A stretch of 64,000 nt of DNA from assembly GCA_965279115.1 (NCBI GenBank), contig OZ257137.1, positions 5,394,001 through 5,458,000 of the forward strand, written 5' to 3'. The DNA is from JAEUOS01 sp965279115. GTDB lineage: Bacteria; Pseudomonadota; Gammaproteobacteria; Burkholderiales; JAEUOS01. Positions 50,557-58,802 of this stretch are shown in pieces (the first letter of the stretch is position 1; the number at the start of each line of letters is the position of its first letter). The translations under genes were made by a program, and so were the position numbers. The notes beneath the pieces were generated by a model that was not told the DNA's origin, made no database searches, and saw only the letters and a list, made by a program, of their open reading frames with translations.

Positions 50557-51384
50557 ATGAATGCACCCGATAGAGTCCAACTCAATGCCGCCGGAATGTC
50601 CACCGAGGTGGCGCGACTGCAGGTCAACATGCCGGCGCCGCCGCGCTTCAACTCGTTGGCGGAGGAACGCCTGCATCGCAAGCAGCGCCTGACGGCCGCA
50701 TTCCGCATCTTCGGCCAGTGGGGGCTCGGGGAGGGCGCTGCCGGACACATCACGGTGCGCGATCCGGAACATCCGGAAACCTTCTGGCTCAATCCCTTTG
50801 GCGTCCATTTCTCGCGGGTCAAGGTCTCCAATCTGATCCGCGTGGATCACGATGGCAACGTGGTGGAAGGGAACTACCCGGTCAACCGCGCCGCCTTCGC
50901 CATCCATTCGAGTATCCACAAGGCACGCCCCGATGTGGTCGCCGCAGCCCACACCCACGGCGTGTATGGCCGCGCCTTCAGTGCATTGGGCCGCCCGCTG
51001 GCGATGATCAACCAGGACGTATGCGCCTTCTACAACGACCATGTGCTCTATGACGACTACGGCGGCGTGGTACTCGAACTCGACGAAGGTGAGCGCATTG
51101 CCGAAACCCTCGGGCCGAAAAAGGCCGCCATCCTGCGCAACCATGGTCTCCTGACCGTGGGCGGCAGTGTCGACGAGGCGGCCTGGTGGTACCTGTCGAT
51201 GGAGCGCAATTGCCAGACCCAGCTTCTGGCCGAGGCCGCCGCGCAGGGCCAGCCGCTCAGGTTGGTGCCGGAAGAGTCCTGCCGCCAGGCCTACAGCGTG
51301 GTCGGCGTGCCATACGCAGCATGGTTCTCGTTCAACCTGCTGTACGACAAGCTGGTCGGCGAGTCGCCGGATTTTCTCAATTGA
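50557..51384 (+). CDS. Class II aldolase/adducin-family protein
   Basis: Protein of 275 residues with the zinc-binding class II aldolase fold. Likely metal ligands are the histidines in AAAHTHGVYG and LRNHGLLTVG; the conserved SRVKVSNLIRVD and WWYLSMERNCQTQLLAEA segments place it with adducin-head and fuculose-phosphate aldolase-related proteins of unknown substrate. AGGAGC lies before the ATG. The presence of such a protein inside a beta-oxidation operon is unusual. Whether it is an aldolase, decarboxylase or epimerase cannot be told. Confidence 0.85.
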   Translation: MNAPDRVQLNAAGMSTEVARLQVNMPAPPRFNSLAEERLHRKQRLTAAFRIFGQWGLGEGAAGHITVRDPEHPETFWLNPFGVHFSRVKVSNLIRVDHDGNVVEGNYPVNRAAFAIHSSIHKARPDVVAAAHTHGVYGRAFSALGRPLAMINQDVCAFYNDHVLYDDYGGVVLELDEGERIAETLGPKKAAILRNHGLLTVGGSVDEAAWWYLSMERNCQTQLLAEAAAQGQPLRLVPEESCRQAYSVVGVPYAAWFSFNLLYDKLVGESPDFLN

Positions 51385-51427
51385 CGAGGGTGGCGGCGCG
51401 CGCTTGCCGTCGCAGGGAGCCAAGGGC

Positions 51428-52336
51428 TTGAAAACATTCGCAGGCAGGACCGCCGTCATCACTGGCGGCGGCAGCGGCTTCGGCCGCGAGTTCGCGCACC
51501 TGGCGCACAAGTGCGGCATGAATGTCGTGATCGCCGATGTGCAGCAGGACGCGCTTGACACTGTGCGCGCCGAACTGGAAGGTGTGGGCGCGCGCGTGCT
51601 CGCCATGAAAACCGACGTCGCCAGCGGGGAGGCGGTGCAGGCACTCGCCGACGCGACCCTGGCGCGCTTCGGCGTGCCCGGCCTGGTGTTCAACAACGCC
51701 GGCGTGGGCGGTACCGGCGGCCTGCTGTGGGAAAACTCCCAGGCCGACTGGGCCTGGGTGATGGGCGTCAACCTGTGGGGCGTGATCCACGGCGTGCGCA
51801 TCTTCACGCCGCTGATGCTCGAGGCGGCCCGGAAGGACGCGACCTTCGAGGGACATATCATCAACACCGCCTCGATGGCCGGTTTGCTCACCCCACCCAA
51901 CATGGGGGTCTACAACTCCACCAAGCACGCGGTGGTCGCCTTGACCGAAACCCTGTACCAGGACCTCAACCTGGTGACCTCGCAGGTGTCCTGCTCGGTG
52001 CTGTGCCCGTATTTCGTCCCCACCGGGATTTTCCGGTCGGAGCGAAATCGCCCCGCCGACCTCACCGACGATGGCGACATGACGGCTTCGCAGCGCATCG
52101 CCCGCGAAATGGGGCAGAAAGCGGTCAATTCAGGAAAGGTGTCGGCGGCCGAAGTCGCGCAGATGACCTTCGAGGCGATTGCCGCCCACCAGTTCTACGT
52201 CTTCTCGCACCCCAAGGCATTGGGCAACGTCGAGACGCGCATGCGCGCCATCGTCGACATCCAGAATCCTCCGGATCCGTTTGCCGCGCGTCCCGAGGTG
52301 GGGGAAGCACTGCGCGCGCAACTGCGCGGCGCCTGA
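51428..52336 (+). CDS. SDR-family oxidoreductase
   Basis: Short-chain dehydrogenase of 302 residues. Translation probably starts at TTG (51428-51430): GGGAG lies eight bases before, and the SDR fold starts at once with KTFAGRTAVITGGGSGFG. Other motifs are ADVQQD with an Asp favouring NAD, NNAG, Ser in NTASMAG and Tyr-x3-Lys in YNSTK. The C-terminal extension of about 50 residues is longer than in classical SDRs. It is 43 bases after the aldolase-like gene and is the last gene of this operon. Confidence 0.83.
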   Translation: MKTFAGRTAVITGGGSGFGREFAHLAHKCGMNVVIADVQQDALDTVRAELEGVGARVLAMKTDVASGEAVQALADATLARFGVPGLVFNNAGVGGTGGLLWENSQADWAWVMGVNLWGVIHGVRIFTPLMLEAARKDATFEGHIINTASMAGLLTPPNMGVYNSTKHAVVALTETLYQDLNLVTSQVSCSVLCPYFVPTGIFRSERNRPADLTDDGDMTASQRIAREMGQKAVNSGKVSAAEVAQMTFEAIAAHQFYVFSHPKALGNVETRMRAIVDIQNPPDPFAARPEVGEALRAQLRGA

Positions 52337-52350
52337 CCTGCGGGAACGAC

Positions 52351-52372
52351 GCCTGGTTCCGCGGAACCAGGC
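52351..52372. terminator. Perfect palindrome between convergent genes
   Basis: A 22-base perfect palindrome made of GCCTGGTTCCG and its complement forms a stem of about ten base pairs. It lies 15 bases after the SDR stop and 20 bases before the convergent mltD stop, so it could terminate both transcripts; no T run is present. Confidence 0.5.
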
Positions 52373-52392
52373 ACTTCAAAGGGGCAGCGGGG

Positions 52393-53934
52393 TCAGCGGC
52401 GGGCGACGCGCACCACGCCGCGCGTGCGGGTGGCGACCTTGGCTTTCTTGGCGACCGGGCCGCGCGCGACCACGCGCCCCTTGCCGGCCGGTGCCTTCGC
52501 CGCAACCACCGCGCGCTGCAGCGCGGGCGGCGCGCTGACCGTGGTTTCCAGAGCCAGCTTCTGGCCGACCTGGACCGTATCACCCTGCAGCCGGTTCCAG
52601 CGCTTGATGTCCGCCACCTGCAGGTTGAACTTGCGCGCGACTGCCATCAGGGTCTCGCCCTTGCGGATGACATGGACCGAGCGCACGGTCTTCTCGTCGG
52701 GTTCGACCGCGGGCCGTCCGATCGCGCCGGGCAGGACCGTGGTGTCGGTCGCGTTGTCGCGGCGCGGCACCAGCAGGGTTTGGCCCGCGCCCACACGGGA
52801 CTTGAACGACAGCCCGTTGATGCTCTTCAGGGCGGCCAGGTCGATGCCGAAACGCGAAGCGATGCGGTCGAGCGTCTCGCCCGCCTTGAGAAGATAGCCC
52901 TGCCAGCTCGATAGCGGCTTGTCCTGCTGGCTTTCGAGGTTCTGCCTGAATGTTTCGACCTTGTCGGCCGGCAACACCAGGGTAGGGCGGTTCGCGCCCG
53001 GAATCACCGGCCGGTTGTGCGAGGGGTTGAGGGCGACGAACTCCTCGACGGGCATTTCGGCAAGCCGGGCGGCCACCGCCACGTCGATGTCGCGGGTTTT
53101 GGTGATGGTGGCCAGGTACGGGGTATTGGCCACCTCCGGGAGGGTCACCGCAAACAGTTCGGGGCGCATCACGATGTTCTTGATGGCCTGCAGCTTGGGT
53201 ACATAGCCGGCGGTCTCGGCCGGCATGCGCAGGCTGGCGTAGTCGGTGGGTTCGCCCTTGGCGCGTGCTTTCTCGATCGCACGAGAGACCGCACCTTCAC
53301 CCCAGTTGTAGGCCGCGAGCGCCAGTTGCCAGTCGTTGAACATGCCGTGCAGCATTTGCAGGTAGTCCAGCGCGGCGGTGGTGGAGGCCACTACATCGCG
53401 ACGGTCGTCGCGCCACCAGTCCTGCTGCAGGTTGTAGCGCTTGCCGGTGGAAGGGATGAATTGCCACATGCCGGCCGCCTGCGCTGGCGACACCGCGCGC
53501 GGGTTATAGGCGGACTCAACCAGTGGCAACAGTGCGAGCTCGGTCGGCATGCCGCGCTTTTCGATTTCCTCGACGATGTGAAACAGGAAGGGACGGGCGC
53601 GTTCGAAGCTGCGCTTGAGGTAATCGGGACGGGCGGCGTACCAGGCGGTCTTTTCCTGCGCGGCCGCGTTGGCGAGATCGGGAATCGCGAAACCGTTGCG
53701 CATGCGCTGCCAGAGGTCCGGCGCCGGCCGGGCAAGCGCACCGGTCACATCCACATTGCCGATTTCCGCCTGCAATACTTCCTGCGGCGTGATGACTTCC
53801 TGTGCGCGGAAGGTCAGCGCCGGCAGTGCCGAGTTATCAGCTTCCTGTGCGACCTTCGGCGCGCTACCGCAAGCTGCGAGCGCGACCGGCAGTGCCAGCG
53901 ACAATAGTCGAATCGCCGCTTGGAATCGGTGCAT
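52393..53934 (-). CDS. mltD: Membrane-bound lytic murein transglycosylase D with LysM repeats
   Basis: Lipoprotein of 513 residues. The signal ends in LAAC (Cys22). The SLT catalytic domain (about 115-270) has the catalytic Glu140 in LPLVESAYNPRAVSPAQAAGMW and later AYNWGEGAVSRA. Two LysM domains follow at roughly 375-425 (KAGETLDRIASRFGIDLAALKSIN) and 445-490 (KGETLMAVARKFNLQVADIKRWN). The tail is very basic and rich in Ala, Arg and Val. It cleaves peptidoglycan glycan strands to anhydromuropeptides. GGGGGAG precedes the ATG. It sits beside the yafS-like gene and rnhA as in many proteobacteria, but no gloB is present between them. Confidence 0.93.
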   Translation of the reverse strand: MHRFQAAIRLLSLALPVALAACGSAPKVAQEADNSALPALTFRAQEVITPQEVLQAEIGNVDVTGALARPAPDLWQRMRNGFAIPDLANAAAQEKTAWYAARPDYLKRSFERARPFLFHIVEEIEKRGMPTELALLPLVESAYNPRAVSPAQAAGMWQFIPSTGKRYNLQQDWWRDDRRDVVASTTAALDYLQMLHGMFNDWQLALAAYNWGEGAVSRAIEKARAKGEPTDYASLRMPAETAGYVPKLQAIKNIVMRPELFAVTLPEVANTPYLATITKTRDIDVAVAARLAEMPVEEFVALNPSHNRPVIPGANRPTLVLPADKVETFRQNLESQQDKPLSSWQGYLLKAGETLDRIASRFGIDLAALKSINGLSFKSRVGAGQTLLVPRRDNATDTTVLPGAIGRPAVEPDEKTVRSVHVIRKGETLMAVARKFNLQVADIKRWNRLQGDTVQVGQKLALETTVSAPPALQRAVVAAKAPAGKGRVVARGPVAKKAKVATRTRGVVRVARR

Positions 53935-53962
53935 GCGGCTCCCCCTCTTTTTAGGAACGCGA

Positions 53963-53991
53963 ATACTACGTCGCCAAGCGCCTGTTGTCAA
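53963..53991 (-). promoter_or_regulatory. Sigma70 promoter of mltD
   Basis: On the minus strand, TTGACA (53986-53991, perfect -35) and TAGTAT (53963-53968) are separated by exactly 17 bases. Transcription would start near 53956, about 22 bases before the ATG at 53934. Confidence 0.7.
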
Positions 53992-54012
53992 ATGAGGTCT
54001 TGTCGCAATCAT

Positions 54013-54026
54013 TTGATTTTCCTCAA
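54013..54026. promoter_or_regulatory. FNR-like dyad upstream of mltD and the yafS-like gene
   Basis: TTGAT-TTTC-CTCAA matches the FNR-family dyad at nine of ten arm positions. Its centre lies about 63 bases before the predicted mltD start point and about 48 before the predicted yafS-like start point. Regulation is inferred only. Confidence 0.4.
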
Positions 54027-54052
54027 GTTTTCTTTTATTTGCCGGGCCTGCG

Positions 54053-54061
54053 TGCGATAAT
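54053..54061 (+). promoter_or_regulatory. Extended -10 promoter of the yafS-rnhA pair
   Basis: TGCGATAAT matches the extended -10 consensus TGnTATAAT except for one base. No good -35 is seen 17 bases upstream. Transcription would start near 54068, ahead of the proposed starts of the methyltransferase gene. Confidence 0.45.
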
Positions 54062-54170
54062 CGCGGAGTGCGGGCCGGGCCGTTGCCCATGCGGGCCAAT
54101 GCCATGCCTGCGATACGCGGCGTCGCAAGCCCGTGCGCGCCCCATCCATCCCGTAAGCATCGCAACCTTC

Positions 54171-54935
54171 GTGCCCACTACAACGCCAGACCACGCGGCT
54201 TCCAACGCCATTGGCGCCGCGCCGGGCATTGCGCAATGGTTCGCCACCCCGCAGGGGCGCTATGTCCTGGAGTGGGAGCGCGCGCGCCTGGATGAAATGG
54301 TCGCTGACATCTTTGGCTACTTTGCGCTCCAGATCGGCCTGCCGGGCATCGATTTCCTGCGCGCCAACCGGATCCCGTGGCGCACCATCGCCGGGCTGGA
54401 GGCGAATTGCGGCGTGGTGGCGGATGCGCACGAACTGCCGTTTCAAAGGGAGTCCCTCGACCTGGTGCTCCTGCCCCACCTGCTCGAATGCTCCAGCGAA
54501 CCGCACCAGATCCTGCGCGAGGTCGAGCGGGTGCTGCGTCCGGAGGGCGAGTTGATCGTCAGCGGCTTCAACCCGGTGAGCCTGTGGGGGCTGGCAAGGA
54601 TGCTGCGCCAGACGCCGGCGCCACCATGGGATGCCGAGTTCGTCAGCGTGGCGCGCCTGAAGGACTGGCTCAACCTGCTCAATTTCGAGATGCGCGGCGG
54701 CCATTTCGGTTGCTACCGGCCGCCTTTCGAGTCGGAAAAATGGCTCTCCCGATTCGGCCTGCTGGAAAGCGTCGGCGCGCGTTCCTGGCCGGTGGCCGGC
54801 GCCGTCTATGTGCTGCAGGCGAAGAAACGTGTCGCCGGCATGCGGGTGATCACGCCGGCGCGCGCCCGTGCCCGCGCGCGGGTGCGCCTGCTGGCGCCTA
54901 CCGCGAAAGCCGCCAACCGGATCAAACATGACTGA
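54171..54935 (+). CDS. SAM-dependent methyltransferase, YafS-like
   Basis: Class I methyltransferase-fold protein of about 254 residues. The conserved region begins IAQWFATPQGRYVLEWERARLDEMVADIFGYFALQIGLP and contains DAHELPFQRESLDLVLLPHLLECSSEPHQILREVERVLRPEGELIVSGFNP, the motif IV-VI part of the fold; the glycine-rich motif I is degenerate. The start is uncertain: GTG at 54171 was chosen, with ATG at 54099 as an alternative. Its last eight bases overlap the rnhA start. In E. coli the order gloB, yafS, rnhA, dnaQ is the same apart from gloB. Substrate unknown. Confidence 0.8.
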   Translation: MPTTTPDHAASNAIGAAPGIAQWFATPQGRYVLEWERARLDEMVADIFGYFALQIGLPGIDFLRANRIPWRTIAGLEANCGVVADAHELPFQRESLDLVLLPHLLECSSEPHQILREVERVLRPEGELIVSGFNPVSLWGLARMLRQTPAPPWDAEFVSVARLKDWLNLLNFEMRGGHFGCYRPPFESEKWLSRFGLLESVGARSWPVAGAVYVLQAKKRVAGMRVITPARARARARVRLLAPTAKAANRIKHD

Positions 54936-55380
54936 AACGATGCGTGATGTGGTCATCCACACCGACGGCGCCTGCAAGGGCAATCCGGGTCCCGGCGGCT
55001 GGGGGGCATTGCTGGTGAGCGGTGCGCACGAGAAGGAGCTTTTCGGCGGCGAGGCGCATACCACCAACAACCGCATGGAAATGATGGCCGTGATCGAGGC
55101 GCTTGGCGCCCTCAAGGGGCCATGCAGGGTGGTGCTGTACACCGATTCGAGCTATGTGCAAAAGGGCATCACCGAATGGATCAGCGGTTGGAAGGCGCGT
55201 GGCTGGCGCACCGCCGACAAGAAGCCGGTCAAGAACGAAGACCTGTGGCGACTGCTGGATACGGCCGCGGCGCGCCATCGGGTCGAATGGCGCTGGGTCA
55301 AGGGGCATGCGGGCGACCCCGGCAACGAGCGTGCCGATGCACTGGCCAACCGTGGCGTCGAATCGGTGCGGCGCGGCTGA
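54928..55380 (+). CDS. rnhA: Ribonuclease HI
   Basis: Enzyme of 150 residues, close to E. coli RNase HI (155), which removes RNA from RNA/DNA hybrids. The active-site carboxylates are in HTDGACKGNPGPGGWG (Asp), TTNNRMEMMAVIEAL (Glu), YTDSSYVQKGI (Asp) and GHAGDPGNERADALA (His and Asp). The basic handle region GWKARGWRTADKKPVKN is present. It starts within the end of the yafS-like gene (8-base overlap), so translation is coupled. dnaQ, the usual downstream neighbour, is displaced by about 6 kb. Confidence 0.97.
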   Translation: MTETMRDVVIHTDGACKGNPGPGGWGALLVSGAHEKELFGGEAHTTNNRMEMMAVIEALGALKGPCRVVLYTDSSYVQKGITEWISGWKARGWRTADKKPVKNEDLWRLLDTAAARHRVEWRWVKGHAGDPGNERADALANRGVESVRRG

Positions 55381-55500
55381 CCGAGCGGCCGATTCGAAGC
55401 CGGTTTGTGCGAATGCGCACGCGCGCCGCAAGAATCAGCGTACCCCAGCCACACCGGCGTGATAGCCTCACAACATCGTATCCCTTGATGGAGCCTGCCC

Positions 55501-55866
55501 ATGAAAGCCGCCCTTGCATTCCTCCCGATCGCGATAGCGGGCTTGTCGGCAAACGCGGTCGCGCAGGACAGTTACAACCTGCATGGCAACGGTCCGGTGG
55601 TGATCGTCGCACCGAACGGCACGGCGACCCCGTATGGCAGCGGATATCCGGCATACGGCACCGGAGTCGTGCCTTATGGCAACCAGTCCGGCGTGGCGGT
55701 AACGCCGCGCGGTGCAGTGCCCTACGGGCGCTACAACAAGGACGCGGCGCGCGATGCTTTCCAGATCAACAACGCACTGGGCGGGGCGCGCGCGGCCGAT
55801 GAGGCGGCGGCCCGCAACCAGGCGCCGCTGACACCGCTGAATCCGATGCCGGGCGGGCTGCGCTAG
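55501..55866 (+). CDS. Uncharacterised secreted protein
   Basis: Hypothetical protein of 121 residues. The signal peptide is MKAALAFLPIAIAGLSANAVAQ with cleavage after AVAQ. The mature part is rich in Gly, Tyr, Pro and Ala, with short related segments ATPYGSGYPAYG, GVVPYGNQ and AVPYGRYNK, then ARDAFQINNALGGARAADEAAARNQ. GGAGC lies before the ATG. No family is recognised; it may be a small periplasmic or surface protein. It is placed between rnhA and a convergent GNAT gene. Confidence 0.7.
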   Translation: MKAALAFLPIAIAGLSANAVAQDSYNLHGNGPVVIVAPNGTATPYGSGYPAYGTGVVPYGNQSGVAVTPRGAVPYGRYNKDAARDAFQINNALGGARAADEAAARNQAPLTPLNPMPGGLR

Positions 55867-55883
55867 CCGTCCGGCTGGCGGCG

Positions 55884-56342
55884 CTACTTGCGCTTGATCA
55901 CGTAGCGCACGAACGGGTCGCGCGGGGTGTACTTGTCATACAGGCCGCGGGCGCGGTAGTTGTTCTCCTTGGTGTTCCAGTACACCCGTGACCAGCCCTC
56001 GGATTGCATGCGCGCCACCAGAGCGTCGATCAGCGCGCGGCCCACACCCGCCGCGCGTTCGCCGGGCTTGACGAACAGGTCTTCGAGGTAACACACCGGT
56101 GCGATCTCCCAGGTGTTTTCATGCAGGATGTAGTTGCATATGCCGATCACGCCGGCTGCGCCGCTTTCGGCCACGATCGCCGCCACCGGCGAGGCCGGGT
56201 CGCAGATGCGCCGCCAGGTATGGTCGGTCACCGCCTGCGACAGTTCGACTTCGTAGAAGCGGCAATAACCTGCCCACAATTCACGCCAGGCGGCTTCGTC
56301 GCGTGCTTCTATCGGGCGGATGGAAACGCCGGATGCGCTCAT
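55884..56342 (-). CDS. GNAT-family N-acetyltransferase
   Basis: Acetyltransferase of 152 residues. The acetyl-CoA motif is visible as CYLEDLFVKPGERAAGVGRALIDALVARMQ (about residues 82-110, R/Q-x2-G-x-G/A form), followed by the YWNTKENNYRARGLYDKY segment typical of the GNAT C-terminus with Tyr as general acid. No specific substrate can be assigned. It begins 21 bases after the M20 amidohydrolase gene ends on the same strand, so the two are probably cotranscribed. Confidence 0.88.
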   Translation of the reverse strand: MSASGVSIRPIEARDEAAWRELWAGYCRFYEVELSQAVTDHTWRRICDPASPVAAIVAESGAAGVIGICNYILHENTWEIAPVCYLEDLFVKPGERAAGVGRALIDALVARMQSEGWSRVYWNTKENNYRARGLYDKYTPRDPFVRYVIKRK

Positions 56343-56363
56343 GTTTTCAAGGCTCCGTTGGAT

Positions 56364-57623
56364 TCAGGCGGGTTTGGCCTGGTAGTCCACCACCAGGCGG
56401 GTCAGCAGGCGCAGGCCGAGCAGCAGGCCGCTCTCGTCGACGCGAAACAGTGGCGAATGGTTCGACGGCGCCTTCGAAGCATCCTCGCCGCGCGGCGTGA
56501 TGCCGATGAAATAGAACGCGCCGGGAATCTCCTTCTGGAAATAGGCGAAATCCTCGCCGCCGCCGGTCTTGGGCACATGCACCACGTTGCCGCGCCCGGC
56601 GACCGCCTCCAGGGTGTTGAGGCTCCACAGCGTCAGTTTCGGGTCGTTGACCGTGACCGGATAGCCCTTGAAGGTACGTACCTCGGCGCGCGCCTGACAG
56701 GAGCAGGCGATGTTGGTCGCGGTGTCGGCCAGGCGCTCGCGGATAAACTCGCGCTGGCCTTCGTCGAAGGTGCGGAAAGTGCCGGTGAGGGTGACTTCGT
56801 CGGGCACGATGTTTTCGCGCACGCCGCCATGCACCGTGCCGAAGGTGACCACCGCGGGCTCGTGCATGATGTCGAGTTGCCGCGACACCAGGGTTTGTGC
56901 GCCCAGCACCACCTGCGCCGCGGCGACAATCGGATCCACGCCCAGCCAGGGCATGGCGCCGTGGGTCTGGCGCCCGTGGATGCGGATCCAGAAATTGTCG
57001 GTCGACGCCATCAGTGCGCCGGGCCGGTAACCCACCTGGCCGGCGGTGAGATGCGAGATCACATGCAGGCCGAAAATCGCGTCCGGGCGCGGATTCTCCA
57101 GCGCCATTTCCTCGATCATCAGCTTGGCGCCGCCCTTTTCGTAGTCCGGCAGTCCTTCCTCAGCGGGCTGGAAAATGAATTTCACGCTGCCGGAGAGTTC
57201 GTCCCTGACCGCCGCCAGCGCCTCGGCCACGCCCATCAGGATGGCGGTGTGGCAGTCATGCCCGCATGCGTGCATGGTGCCAACTTCCTGGCCGCCCCAT
57301 TGGGTGCGCACCTTGGAGGCGAAGGGCAGGTCTACCTGTTCTTCGACCGGCAGGGCATCCATGTCGGCACGCAGTGCCACGCACGGGCCCGGCTTGCCAC
57401 CGACAAGCGTCGCGACCACGCCGGTCTTGGCAACGCCCGTGCGAACATCCGCGAGGCCGAGCTTCCTCAGGTGCGCAGCCACGATGGCCGAGGTGCGCAC
57501 CTCCTGGTTGCCCAGTTCCGGATGGGCGTGGAAGTCGCGGCGCCAGGCGATGACCTGCTGTTCCAGGCCGGTGGTGATGGCCTCCAGGCGTTCGGCCAGC
57601 GAAATGTCGGTGGGCGCATTCAT
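56364..57623 (-). CDS. M20-family amidohydrolase (hippurate hydrolase-like)
   Basis: Metal-dependent amidohydrolase of 419 residues. Metal-binding and catalytic motifs are DFHAHPELG, GCGHDCHTAILMGVAEAL (in the form HACGHDCHTA), EEG (FQPAEEGLP) and HVPKTGGGEDFAYF. It removes N-acyl groups from amino acids, as in hippurate hydrolase or aminobenzoyl-glutamate hydrolase, and is cytoplasmic. The chosen ATG at 57621-57623 begins MNAPTDISLAERL; the longer version extends over a poor leader. It lies downstream of the thioesterase gene on the same strand. Confidence 0.9.
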   Translation of the reverse strand: MNAPTDISLAERLEAITTGLEQQVIAWRRDFHAHPELGNQEVRTSAIVAAHLRKLGLADVRTGVAKTGVVATLVGGKPGPCVALRADMDALPVEEQVDLPFASKVRTQWGGQEVGTMHACGHDCHTAILMGVAEALAAVRDELSGSVKFIFQPAEEGLPDYEKGGAKLMIEEMALENPRPDAIFGLHVISHLTAGQVGYRPGALMASTDNFWIRIHGRQTHGAMPWLGVDPIVAAAQVVLGAQTLVSRQLDIMHEPAVVTFGTVHGGVRENIVPDEVTLTGTFRTFDEGQREFIRERLADTATNIACSCQARAEVRTFKGYPVTVNDPKLTLWSLNTLEAVAGRGNVVHVPKTGGGEDFAYFQKEIPGAFYFIGITPRGEDASKAPSNHSPLFRVDESGLLLGLRLLTRLVVDYQAKPA

Positions 57624-57722
57624 GGCAATGACTCCGTGGTGGGGCGCGCCACTGACCGATGATGCAAAACACTTTGGCAGCGGCACTTGCCGACCATCCG
57701 ATTGTACGCCGCGGTCTGCCGC

Positions 57723-58232
57723 CTAAACCTCGAAAACCAGGCAAGTGGTGGTGCCGTGCGCCAGCAGGCGGCCCTGCGAATCGACGAGCCGGCCTTCGGC
57801 GCTGGCGACGCGACGCCCGACCTGCAGCACCTTGCCTTCGGCGCGCACCCGGCCGGTCTTGTCGGTCATGCCGCGCACCAGGCTGATCTTGTATTCGAGC
57901 GTCGTGTAGCCCTGTCCGGCGGATAGGGCGGTATGGACCGCGCAGCCCATCGCGGAGTCGAGCAGGGCCGCGGCGTAGCTGCCATGCACCGAACCGATCG
58001 GGTTGTAGAAGTCGCGCAGCGGTTCGCCTTCAAAGACGGTACGGCCGAATTCGGCCTCGACCAGACCGAAATTGAGCGCCTTGCCGATCGGCGGAGGCGG
58101 ATAGCGGCCCTCGGCCCAGCCGGCGATCAGCTCCAGGCCGCTCAGGTGCGCCACGTCGGCAGGGTCGAGGGTCGCGTGCGGCAGCGGGTTTGCGCCTGCA
58201 CGGTAGACGCAGCGGGGTTCGGCTGGATTCAT
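57723..58232 (-). CDS. PaaI-family hotdog thioesterase
   Basis: Protein of 169 residues with the hotdog fold. The conserved segment reads NPIGSVHGSYAAALLDSAMGCAVHTALSAGQGYTTLEYKISLVRGM, with the HGG-like position as HGS and the Asp of LLDSAMG as probable catalytic acid. A PaaI-like enzyme would hydrolyse acyl- or arylacyl-CoA. The start is the ATG at 58230-58232, just at the divergent promoter region with the MarR gene, so expression may be influenced by the same regulator. Confidence 0.86.
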   Translation of the reverse strand: MNPAEPRCVYRAGANPLPHATLDPADVAHLSGLELIAGWAEGRYPPPPIGKALNFGLVEAEFGRTVFEGEPLRDFYNPIGSVHGSYAAALLDSAMGCAVHTALSAGQGYTTLEYKISLVRGMTDKTGRVRAEGKVLQVGRRVASAEGRLVDSQGRLLAHGTTTCLVFEV

Positions 58233-58237
58233 GGCGA

Positions 58238-58271
58238 TTGACAGGTGGGAGGTTAAAGAGTGTAATTACAC
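58238..58271 (+). promoter_or_regulatory. Promoter of the marR-MFS operon with overlapping palindromic operator
   Basis: TTGACA (58238-58243, perfect -35) and TGTAAT (58261-58266, five of six) are separated by exactly 17 bases. The perfect palindrome GTGTAATTACAC (58260-58271) covers the -10 element. Transcription would start near 58273, about 35 bases before the MarR start, and repressor binding to the dyad would block it. Confidence 0.75.
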
Positions 58272-58307
58272 GCATGTGGCGCAAGTTTACCCAAAACCGG
58301 GCAAGGC

Positions 58308-58796
58308 ATGATCCCGCCGGATGAAATCGCGACCGCCAGGTCGGTGGCGTGCACCTGCTCCAAACTGCGCAGCCTGGCGCGGCGGGTGACGCAACTTTAT
58401 GACCATGAAATGGCGGCCTCGGGCCTCAAGGTCACCCAGTACTCGCTGCTTGCGCACGCGCTGCGTGGCACTGACGGGGCTGCCCCCACGGTGAGCGCCC
58501 TGGCCGATGCCATGGCAACCGACCGCACCACGCTGACCCGCAACCTGCGACCCCTTGTCGCGGCCGGGTACCTTGAAATCGGCCCGGGCGCCGACGCGCG
58601 CTGCAAGGCCGTGCATGTCACCGCGGCCGGCGCGGCGGCCTTTCGCGCCGCGCGTCCACTGTGGCAGGCCGCCCAGGCGCGCATGCGCAGCATGGGTGGC
58701 GCTGGCGAAGTGGACGATCTTCATGCCCTGGTCGACGTGGTGTTGCTACGCCTGGTCGAGCTGGCCCCCGCCGGCCAGTCCGTGCACGGCGGCTAG
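58308..58796 (+). CDS. MarR-family transcriptional regulator
   Basis: Winged-helix regulator of 162 residues. The DNA-binding domain is visible as GLKVTQYSLLAHALRG...PTVSALADAMATDRTTLTRNLRPLVAAGYLEIGPGADARCKAVHVTAAGAAA (about residues 40-110), with dimerisation helices at both ends. It is six bases upstream of an MFS transporter, typical of repressors of drug or metabolite efflux. It probably binds the palindrome at 58260-58271 over its own promoter and is released by a phenolic or organic-acid ligand; the ligand is not known. Confidence 0.9.
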   Translation: MIPPDEIATARSVACTCSKLRSLARRVTQLYDHEMAASGLKVTQYSLLAHALRGTDGAAPTVSALADAMATDRTTLTRNLRPLVAAGYLEIGPGADARCKAVHVTAAGAAAFRAARPLWQAAQARMRSMGGAGEVDDLHALVDVVLLRLVELAPAGQSVHGG

Positions 58797-58802
58797 CGAC
58801 CC

